Source: Guptibacillus hwajinpoensis (GTDB lineage: Bacteria > Bacillota > Bacilli > Bacillales > Guptibacillaceae). Taken from it: 64,000 nt of DNA. Under the pieces are notes generated by a model. It saw only the letters and a program-made list of their open reading frames with translations. It did not search any database and was not told where the DNA came from. Position numbers and translations under genes: made by a program. Positions 57,758 to 64,000 of this stretch are shown in pieces; within the stretch, counting starts at the first letter, position 1; the number at the start of each line of letters is the position of its first letter. Where the stretch lies: positions 158,716-222,715 of the forward strand of contig NZ_SWFM01000005.1 in assembly GCF_005144865.1 (NCBI RefSeq), given 5' to 3'.

Positions 57758-58838
57758 AGTGTGAAGGACATTTTGGAAGAGTGATTGTAATCCTTGTACC
57801 TTCTCCATGCTGACTAGTGATTTCTAATTCCCCATTATGCCTACCAATGATCCGTTTACATATTGCAAGACCGAGCCCTGTTCCATCTTTCTTTGTAGTA
57901 AAAAAAGGCGAACCGAGTTTCTCTAATTCTTGTTCGGGAATTCCTTTTCCGTTATCTTGGATGCTAACAATTATTTTATTCTGTATCTCTTTAGCTTCAA
58001 TCCGAATTTCTCCATTTGAATTTCCCTCTGATATAGCTTCTAGTGCATTTTTAATAATATTAATAATAACCTGCTTTAATTGATTCCTTTCACCATATAC
58101 GTGAGAAAGCGTCGAAGAGTAGTTTTTCTTTAAAATAATTGATTTCATGTTTGCCTGACCATTAAGAAGTTCAATAACTTCATCTAATAGCTGATCAATC
58201 CTCTCATAAGTGAAATTAGATTTAGTAGGTTTCGCTAGGATAAGAAACTCATCAATAATCTGTTCTATTCGTTGAAATTCAGAATTCATTACTTGAATGT
58301 AGCGGTCAACCTCTGTATTCGTATTTTTATAATCAATGAGTTTCAAGAAACCTTTTAGTGAAGTTAGTGGATTTCGTAACTCATGAGCAATTCCTGCGGC
58401 GAGCTGGCCAACAACAGATAACTTTTCCGATTGAGCGATTTGTTCTTCACTTAATCGTTTTTCAGTTATATCCTTAGCGGCTCCTATAAGTCTTGAAACA
58501 GTACCACCTTCTACAATCGGAACTAGCGTAATGTCGAACACTCTGTATCCTTGTTTAGGGAAGGAATATCCTTCTTCGAAATGAATGGGTTCTTGGTGAA
58601 AAATCGCTTCTTGAAAACGTCTTATCGCTTGTAGACCTTGATCGACTCCAAGAAATTCTTCTACTCTCTTACCTGATAAGTCATCTTTAGAGGTTTCATA
58701 ATTGGATAAATAGGCTTCGTTCACAGCTTCGATTTCATAATGGTGAACGTCAACAACGCGAATTTGAAAGATGAGGTCTGAAAGATGATGAAAAATCAGA
58801 TCTATATTCGAGGTAGCTAACTCATTTCTTTTTTCCAT
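57756..58838 (-). CDS. PAS-domain histidine kinase, sporulation-kinase type
   Basis: A 360-residue soluble kinase. One PAS domain with a PAC tail (about 12-130; IGAAKDITEKRLSEEQI) precedes HisKA with HELRNPLTSLKGFLKL (His152) and HATPase with NIIKNALEA, DNGKGIPEQ and GTGLGL. The HisKA motif is that of KinA/KinE-like phosphorelay kinases; no response regulator is adjacent. GGGGGAT precedes the ATG at 58838. Confidence 0.9.
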   Translation of the reverse strand: MEKRNELATSNIDLIFHHLSDLIFQIRVVDVHHYEIEAVNEAYLSNYETSKDDLSGKRVEEFLGVDQGLQAIRRFQEAIFHQEPIHFEEGYSFPKQGYRVFDITLVPIVEGGTVSRLIGAAKDITEKRLSEEQIAQSEKLSVVGQLAAGIAHELRNPLTSLKGFLKLIDYKNTNTEVDRYIQVMNSEFQRIEQIIDEFLILAKPTKSNFTYERIDQLLDEVIELLNGQANMKSIILKKNYSSTLSHVYGERNQLKQVIINIIKNALEAISEGNSNGEIRIEAKEIQNKIIVSIQDNGKGIPEQELEKLGSPFFTTKKDGTGLGLAICKRIIGRHNGELEITSQHGEGTRITITLPKCPSH

Positions 58839-59051
58839 AGAAATCCCCCATTATCTGCTTTTGGAATAGCACTAAATTGGATATTTCTACAGGATATTCA
58901 TATCCACTCTTAAAAATGTTAGTAAATATGAAAACAGTGTAGTTTGGTGGCGAAAGGCAGACTTATTATTCAACAGAAGACATTGCTATTGCTTTGGGTA
59001 TGCTATAGAGTAATTGAGAACACCATTTGCTAAAGAGAGAGGTGCTCTCAG

Positions 59052-60224
59052 ATGAAAAAAAGGGATTCGGTTTTCTATCTTAGTCTATTTTTGTTCTTTT
59101 TCCATGCTTCAAACACAATTATAATTAGTTATATGCCTGTCTATTTTCAACACTCTGGTATGTCGGAATCCAAAATCGGATCCATTCTTGCTATTGGTCC
59201 ATTAGCTGCTATTCTCGCTCAGCCATTCTGGGGCTACATAAGTGACAAAACAGGAACGATCAAAAAGGTACTACTAGTTACGTTGATTGGAGTATTTATT
59301 GTTAGCGTCTTCCTACTCACAAGCCAAAGCTACATATTAATATTATTCTCAGCTGCTATTTTCTATGTTTTCATGTCTCCTACTGGAGCGCTTGGTGATA
59401 GTCTTGCGGTTAAAACAGCTGCGCGTTTTAATAAGAACTTTGGTAGTATTCGTACCTGGGGATCGATTGGATTCGCTTCATCGACCCTTCTTGTCGGTCA
59501 GTTTTTTTCTTTTGCTGGAATTGAATTCATTCTGCTTCCTTTCTTATTTATGATTACATTTGCGTTTTTAACTGCTATGAAAATTTCAGATGTAAAAACG
59601 GGTAACAAACCTGTTACAGTACTAGACGCAGTAAGGATAGGTAAGAATCCAAGGTTTCTTTTCTTTCTTGCTGCGATCATGTTTTTGACAATTCCTCACA
59701 GGGCAAACGACAGTTTCATTGGAATCTACTTGACTGAGCTTGGAGGAAATGAGTCTCAAATTGGGATAGCCTGGTTCGTAGCGGTCGCAAGTGAAGCTGT
59801 CATTTTTGCTACAAGCCATTATTGGTTTAGAAAATATAATGAAATAGTGTTTATTTTCATTGCTGGTTTGATATATGCACTAAGATGGATCATCCTAGCT
59901 TATGTTAGTGGTCCAATAGGAGCAATCCTAATGCAGGTGCTTCATGGTGTTACATTTGGTGTGTTTTATGTTTCAGCCTTCCAATATGTGACTAAGTTAG
60001 TTCCGGCAAATCTGCAAGCTACAGGGCATTTGCTATTTATCTCTGTCTTTTTCGGTTTATCAGGGATCTTAGGTTCATTGTTCGGAGGTATAATCTTCGA
60101 AGAAGCTTCTGGTTCTGCTTTATATAGCTTTATGGGGTATATGTCTCTAGTTGGATGCATTGTTCTACTTGCTTATATGTTCTTTGATAGAAAAAGGTCT
60201 AAAACAAAAACGAGTTATGCTTAG
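59052..60224 (+). CDS. MFS transporter (YwbF/PPP-like)
   Basis: A 390-residue transporter with 12 helices. It matches the MFS_1_like group (3-phenylpropionate/nucleoside-type), with the loop 2-3 motif GYISDKTGTIKKVL and GSIRTWGSIGFA. B. subtilis YwbF is the closest relative I recall. Substrate unknown. GAGAGGTG precedes the ATG. Monocistronic. Confidence 0.85.
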   Translation: MKKRDSVFYLSLFLFFFHASNTIIISYMPVYFQHSGMSESKIGSILAIGPLAAILAQPFWGYISDKTGTIKKVLLVTLIGVFIVSVFLLTSQSYILILFSAAIFYVFMSPTGALGDSLAVKTAARFNKNFGSIRTWGSIGFASSTLLVGQFFSFAGIEFILLPFLFMITFAFLTAMKISDVKTGNKPVTVLDAVRIGKNPRFLFFLAAIMFLTIPHRANDSFIGIYLTELGGNESQIGIAWFVAVASEAVIFATSHYWFRKYNEIVFIFIAGLIYALRWIILAYVSGPIGAILMQVLHGVTFGVFYVSAFQYVTKLVPANLQATGHLLFISVFFGLSGILGSLFGGIIFEEASGSALYSFMGYMSLVGCIVLLAYMFFDRKRSKTKTSYA

Positions 60225-60250
60225 GGTGGGGGATTTCCACCCTTTTTTTG
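60224..60250 (+). terminator. Rho-independent terminator
   Basis: GGGTGGGGGATTTCCACCC followed by TTTTTTT. Confidence 0.85.
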
Positions 60251-60411
60251 TTGAAATAGTCAATTACTTCTTACCCAAATTGTTATCATATGAAACCGGC
60301 TTCCTTGGGCTCTTAAAAAGAAGAAGAGATGGATAGACTAGTGGATATTGAAGCATTCATAAGCAGAGACAATTTCAAGTCTCATAATTATTGAAAATGG
60401 TGAGAAAAAAT

Positions 60412-61245
60412 ATGGCGAATTATATTCCATACCTTTTGTTAACAGTTATAAGTATAGGTGTACTCATTTGGATTTTTGTTAGCACAAAAGACTTATCTTA
60501 TTTAACGCATTACTTTTTTATCGCTGGGTTAGCCTATGTTTTTGAATATATCATTTTAATTCTTTTGAATAGCTATACGTACAAACCTCATCTCTTATCA
60601 ATCGGTGTTTATGACAGTATTGTAGGAGATTTGTCTTCACAAGCTTTTTCGGTCCCTGCTGCAGCTATTGTAGTAACAGCTTATCAAGTCCGGCTGAAGG
60701 GTGTGTTTTCACTTGTCATGCTTTTCATTGGAATAGAGGAGATGTTTCTCTATTTAAACATCTATGATCATAACTGGTGGCGCACATATTATACGGGAAT
60801 CTTTCTACTCGTTACTTTCTTCCTTGTTAAAGTATTTTACAATTTGATTCTCGACTATACGCTTATTCGCTTTGTAGCGTTATTCTTCTCTCTGATTTTC
60901 TTTCTTTCTAATAAGCTTTTTCTATTATTCTTAGCCCTTCCAGACTTTTACTTCCATGTTGGGTGGTTTGAGAACATCTACAGAGACAATATTACATTCT
61001 CTACTTTATTAATCATATGTAAGTCCTTGTTCATTGTTCTAGCACTTTACATTAGGAGATACAGTATCTTAGGATTTTTGTTTCTGTTCGCTATTTTTGA
61101 CTACTACTTGGTTAAGATAGGTACTCTTCATGTGCCTAATGGTTATGTTTATCCTATTCTTTTCGTTATAACGTTATCTTCGTACTTTTTCATTATATGG
61201 ACAAATAACATTTGGATAAAAAAATTAAACGAAAATGTAATATAA
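60412..61245 (+). CDS. Polytopic membrane protein of unknown function, 277 aa
   Basis: A very hydrophobic protein with eight or nine predicted helices, rich in Phe, Leu, Ile and Tyr. The ATG at 60412 lies 7 bases after GGTGAG; in-frame TTG (60391), ATG (60397) and GTG (60400) starts are less well placed. FSVPAAAIVVTAYQVR and the DYTLIRF segment are notable but I recognise no family. Related membrane proteins of bacilli without assigned function have this size. No terminator is obvious after it. Confidence 0.7.
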   Translation: MANYIPYLLLTVISIGVLIWIFVSTKDLSYLTHYFFIAGLAYVFEYIILILLNSYTYKPHLLSIGVYDSIVGDLSSQAFSVPAAAIVVTAYQVRLKGVFSLVMLFIGIEEMFLYLNIYDHNWWRTYYTGIFLLVTFFLVKVFYNLILDYTLIRFVALFFSLIFFLSNKLFLLFLALPDFYFHVGWFENIYRDNITFSTLLIICKSLFIVLALYIRRYSILGFLFLFAIFDYYLVKIGTLHVPNGYVYPILFVITLSSYFFIIWTNNIWIKKLNENVI

Positions 61246-61311
61246 TGTAAAGAGGCTAAGTGCTAGGCGTAGAGAACATGGTTTAGTGATGAAACATTAG
61301 GAGGCTGAACC

Positions 61312-61632
61312 ATGATCAGTATTTATAAGGAAAATGAACAGCGCTATTTAGGGTGGCATCAACTAAATCCCGAGGGATATGTATTCAATCATTTCAAAGG
61401 GTCAGACCCCGGATATAACAAAATTCATACAGCAGATTGTCGGACACTATGGCGGGAGAAAGATCATGGAGCAAGAACGAAAGTAGAGAAAGTATGTTCA
61501 GATAATCTTGAAGAGCTTTTGAATATGAGTGATGTTATTAGAAAGAACAAAGGGTATTCATTATGTAAGATATGTATGAAAGAAGAACAGGTAAAGCGTT
61601 TTAGATCAACTGCTACCTTTCTACATCGTTAA
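61312..61632 (+). CDS. Small Cys/His protein of unknown function, 106 aa
   Basis: ATG at 61312 after AGGAGG. The 106-residue basic protein contains HTADC (about 39-43), VEKVCSDN and a CKIC knuckle (LCKICMKEE) that could bind zinc. It begins ISIYKENEQRYLGWHQLNPEGYV-like and may be related to the short domains found beside HNH or restriction-type proteins, but I do not recognise it. A CHY zinc-finger gene follows at 61722. Confidence 0.65.
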   Translation: MISIYKENEQRYLGWHQLNPEGYVFNHFKGSDPGYNKIHTADCRTLWREKDHGARTKVEKVCSDNLEELLNMSDVIRKNKGYSLCKICMKEEQVKRFRSTATFLHR

Positions 61633-61721
61633 AATAGCTAACATAGATTGTTATAAATGAGAAAGTAAATTTGCGACTACTAGTTGTTTTAAGATGAGGG
61701 TGAGGGGAGATTTAAATACGT

Positions 61722-62054
61722 ATGGATTCGATAGAGATTAAAGGAAAGATTTACGATAACGAAACGAGGTGTGAACATTATCATAGTCAATTAGATATTG
61801 TTGCGATTAAGTTCTATTGTTGTAAGGAGTATTATCCTTGTATTACATGTCATGAAGAAACCGCAAATCATGAAGTTAATATTTGGCCAGCGAACAAGTT
61901 TAATGAGAAAGCCATATTATGTGGAAAATGCAAAACGGAAATGCCCGTTCATGAATATCTTGCCTCAGATTCGAAGTGCCCCAACTGCAAAGCGAATTTT
62001 AATGAAGGTTGTAAGCTTCATCATCACTTGTATTTTCATATAGAAAAGAAATAA
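61722..62054 (+). CDS. CHY zinc-finger protein
   Basis: A 110-residue zf-CHY protein. The zinc ligands are abundant: CEHYHSQ (18-24), FYCCKEYYPCITCHEE, ILCGKCKTEM, SKCPNCKANF and CKLHHHLYFH. DIVAIKFYCC is the typical core. Bacterial CHY fingers are small stand-alone proteins with unproven roles, often linked to metal stress. Start ATG 61722 follows AGGGGAG. It lies upstream of the ktrB leader but reads as a separate unit. Confidence 0.85.
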   Translation: MDSIEIKGKIYDNETRCEHYHSQLDIVAIKFYCCKEYYPCITCHEETANHEVNIWPANKFNEKAILCGKCKTEMPVHEYLASDSKCPNCKANFNEGCKLHHHLYFHIEKK

Positions 62055-62129
62055 ATAATGTTCTTTACTTGTTCTGATGCTTCGATGTATTATTATCTCA
62101 ATTATAAGAGAATGAAGGTAACTCTTTGA

Positions 62130-62238
62130 AAGCAGAGGGCAATACTCAACTCTTTATGAGGTGAAACCTGCCTATGGTAGGATACTTCAAACTGTATGGG
62201 ACAAGTTTTTGTGAAAACACAGTGCCCCTGTGTTTTTT
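62130..62238 (+). promoter_or_regulatory. Attenuator-type leader of the KtrB gene
   Basis: A terminator AAAACACAG, loop TGCCC, CTGTGTTTTTT (62214-62238) lies 90 bases before the ktrB start. Upstream are hairpins CCTGCC-TAT-GGTAGG (about 62167-62181) and CTCA..TGAG, and a GGGCA (62137-62141) complementary to the terminator loop TGCCC (62223-62227). This supports conditional termination. I could not match it to the ydaO (c-di-AMP), M-box or other class I know. Confidence 0.5.
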
Positions 62239-62327
62239 ATTTTGTTCTTCTAAATGGTCGATTCGTAATATCATTAGAGAACTAATTTATTGTCGTAGAT
62301 CCTTTATAAAGGAAGAAGGGTTCGAAT

Positions 62328-63647
62328 TTGAAACCTGCCAAACCACTACTCAATCCACCTCGTGCTTTACTCTTTCTGTTCCTTATTGTTAGTACGCTAG
62401 GGACATTGTTGTTAAAGCTTCCACAGGCCACAACCACTTCTATCACCTGGTTAGATTCTTGGTTTACAGCTATATCAGCTATTACAGTCACTGGACTTGT
62501 CGTAGTGGATACTGGTTCTGCTTATACGATGTTTGGTGAAATCGTTATTTTGTTGCTTATCCAAGTTGGTGGTCTCGGAATTATGTCTTTTGCAGTAGTC
62601 ATATTTATTCTAATTGGAAAGAAAATCGGCGTATCTCAAAGGTTATTGATTTCTCAGTCACTCAATCAAAAAGGGTTGGGAGGAGTCATCAAACTTGTAA
62701 GGAACCTTTTTATCTTCTCTCTTTTAATTGAAGTCATTGGAGCGGTCATCCTTTCTATCAGGTGGATTCCGGTTTACGGAGTAGGTACCGGAATATATGC
62801 GGCAATCTTTCATTCCATATCTTCATATAATAATGCCGGTTTTTCTATATGGTCCGATAGCTTATCAGCATATGTTAGCGATCCGGTGGTAAATATAACA
62901 ATTGCATTATTATTTATTCTTGGAGGAATTGGTTTTACTGTTTTAATAGATTTAAAAGAAAAAAAGCATTTCTGGCAATTAAGCTTGCATACAAAGTTAA
63001 TGGTGATCGGTACTGTCGTAATAAATGTGATAGCCTTTATAGTTATTCTTGCTTTAGAGTGGAATAATCCTGCAACACTTGGTCCACTTAATACTGTCGG
63101 AAAAGGATGGGGAGCTTTTTTTCAGGCTGTAACCCCCAGAACAGCTGGATTTAATTCGGTTGACATCGGAAGTATGGAAGAAGCCTCACTCTTCTTTACG
63201 GTTTGTTTAATGTTTATAGGTGCAGGGAGCGCCTCAACTGGTGGTGGTATTAAATTAACAACGTTTATCGCTATGCTCTTATCTGTAAACACATTTTTAA
63301 AAGGGAAGAATGAAATTACAGTCTTTCACAAAACATTAGCCTTTACAATTGTCATCAAGGCACTTGCTATAACTGTGATATCAACAGGTGTTGTCTTTCT
63401 CGGAGTTTTTATACTTGAACTAACACAGGAATCATCATTTATAGCTAATCTCTATGAAGTTGTTTCAGCGTTCGGAACTGTTGGCCTTTCAATGGGGTTA
63501 ACAACTCATCTTGATACTATAGGAAAAGTAACGTTAATCATGATAATGATGGTGGGGAAACTAGGCCCATTAACACTTGCCTTTATCTTTGCATCAAAGA
63601 AGACTCCTAAGATTAGATACCCTGAGGAAGAAGTGCTAACAGGTTAA
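62328..63647 (+). CDS. ktrB: KtrB/KtrD-type potassium channel subunit
   Basis: A 439-residue TrkH/KtrB membrane protein with four MPM repeats. The four selectivity-filter segments are visible: TVTGLVVVD (about 57), NNAGFS, RTAGFNS and GTVGLSMG; the flexible gate glycines GGGIKLT (STGGGIK) are present. It forms the K+ channel of a Ktr system in the membrane; the regulatory KtrA/KtrC subunit gene is not adjacent, as for ktrD in Bacillus. The TTG at 62328 lies 7 bases after GGAAGAAGGG. The leader upstream suggests regulated expression. Confidence 0.93.
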   Translation: MKPAKPLLNPPRALLFLFLIVSTLGTLLLKLPQATTTSITWLDSWFTAISAITVTGLVVVDTGSAYTMFGEIVILLLIQVGGLGIMSFAVVIFILIGKKIGVSQRLLISQSLNQKGLGGVIKLVRNLFIFSLLIEVIGAVILSIRWIPVYGVGTGIYAAIFHSISSYNNAGFSIWSDSLSAYVSDPVVNITIALLFILGGIGFTVLIDLKEKKHFWQLSLHTKLMVIGTVVINVIAFIVILALEWNNPATLGPLNTVGKGWGAFFQAVTPRTAGFNSVDIGSMEEASLFFTVCLMFIGAGSASTGGGIKLTTFIAMLLSVNTFLKGKNEITVFHKTLAFTIVIKALAITVISTGVVFLGVFILELTQESSFIANLYEVVSAFGTVGLSMGLTTHLDTIGKVTLIMIMMVGKLGPLTLAFIFASKKTPKIRYPEEEVLTG

Positions 63648-63651
63648 TATT

Positions 63652-63684
63652 AAACTACCTCTACAAATCTGTAGAGGTAGTTTA
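63652..63684 (+). terminator. Rho-independent terminator after ktrB
   Basis: AAACTACCTCTACA, AATC, TGTAGAGGTAGTTT. Confidence 0.9.
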
Positions 63685-63703
63685 AATTATTTTAAGATAA
63701 TAG

Positions 63704-63732
63704 TTGACGAAGCTAGAAATCGATGGTAAGAT
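63704..63732 (+). promoter_or_regulatory. rrn promoter P1
   Basis: TTGACG (63704-63709), 17-bp spacer, TAAGAT (63727-63732), upstream of the 16S gene. Confidence 0.7.
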
Positions 63733-63788
63733 GAATCTTGTCACTTCGCAACAACAACGTTGCTTGCAAAAACGATCATAAAAAGTTA

Positions 63789-63817
63789 TTGACAAGTTAA
63801 CATGTTGTTGGTAAAAT
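63789..63817 (+). promoter_or_regulatory. rrn promoter P2
   Basis: TTGACA (63789-63794), 17-bp spacer, TAAAAT (63812-63817). Tandem promoters of this form are normal for bacillar rRNA operons. Downstream leader (63818-63960) holds tandem GATTGATA repeats and the boxA-like ATCTTTGAAAACTGAAC typical of rrn leaders. Confidence 0.85.
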
Positions 63818-63960
63818 AGAATTTGTCACTCGGCGAAATCAACCGAGATTGATAGATTGATAGATTGAAAGACAATCGATCTTTGAAAACTGAACGAAAC
63901 GCCATGTAAGTAGTTGTTTCTACGGAAACAAAACATTGTTTTAAAAGCTAGATTAAGCTT

Positions 63961-64000
63961 TCTATCGGAGAGTTTGATCCTGGCTCAGGACGAACGCTGG
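63961..64000 (+). rRNA. rrs: 16S ribosomal RNA, 5' end only
   Basis: The last 40 bases, TCTATCGGAGAGTTTGATCC followed by TGGCTCAGGACGAACGCTGG, are the universal 5' end of a Firmicutes 16S rRNA. The rest lies beyond the window. No tRNA gene precedes it here. Confidence 0.97.

Noticed and set aside
62174..62392. A 72-codon frame over the ktrB leader
   Set aside because: It runs through the terminator hairpin and overlaps the ktrB start in another frame, with no ribosome binding site.

Overview
The window looks like a chromosomal segment of an aerobic, endospore-forming member of the Bacillaceae. The evidence is a set of spore genes (two GerA-type germinant receptor loci, spoIIP, a yteA-like DksA protein, YjcZ, a probable SspO-like protein, sporulation-type histidine kinases), caa3 oxidase accessory genes (ctaG, sco, cccA), T-box, FMN and preQ1-I leaders, AT-rich DNA with GGAGG-type ribosome binding sites, frequent TTG/GTG starts, and the 5' end of a 16S rRNA gene at the right edge. 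The genus cannot be fixed from this sequence. There is no prophage, no CRISPR array and no intact transposase gene.

Layout. 1-5 kb: a truncated gerA gene, a small gene under a palindromic operator, a T-box controlled argS of the second bacillar type, a yteA-like gene and a tandem hairpin repeat. 5-11 kb: ctaG, an ArsR-type regulator with a clear promoter and operator, three tiny membrane-protein genes, a zinc-type CDF exporter, a Nudix hydrolase, sco, and an isocitrate dehydrogenase with a C-terminal extension and a hairpin leader. 11-15 kb: a complete gerABC operon. 15-19 kb: an AirSR/YhcYZ-like two-component system split by a repeat element, then a universal stress protein. 22-28.4 kb: a sigma-54 activator followed by a ketone-body/3-hydroxybutyrate operon (scoAB, GntP permease, hydroxybutyrate dehydrogenase, thiolase) with three upstream activator palindromes, a cre site and a -24/-12 promoter. 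28.4-36.6 kb: a short attenuator-like transcript, rsgA, a DinB-family gene, a MocR regulator that has lost its PLP lysine, an orphan peptide-binding lipoprotein, an amidase, and ribU with an FMN riboswitch. 36.7-42 kb: solo IS200/IS605-like ends, cccA, spoIIP, a YitT protein and a GGDEF-EAL protein. 42-54 kb: an M4 protease, an NhaP antiporter, a KinB-like kinase, HtrA, a reductase-like SDR, a queF-yhhQ queuosine operon under a preQ1 riboswitch, and several small genes. 54-64 kb: divergent mtnU/mtnE, a second sporulation-type kinase, an MFS transporter, zinc-finger-like small proteins, a KtrB-type potassium channel with an attenuator leader, and the rrn promoters and 16S start.

Repeats of three kinds run through the window: a MITE-like palindromic element of about 200 bp (four copies), solo IS200/IS605-type 3' ends resembling omega-RNA scaffolds (three copies), and a tandem array of about 120-bp hairpins. 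The features most worth a second look are the sigma-54 ketone-body locus, the solo omega-RNA-like elements (one provides the cccA stop codon), the 28.5 kb transcript with three mutually complementary heptamers, the PLP-less MocR, the trio of tiny membrane proteins, and the unassigned leaders before the isocitrate dehydrogenase, the peptide-binding protein and ktrB.
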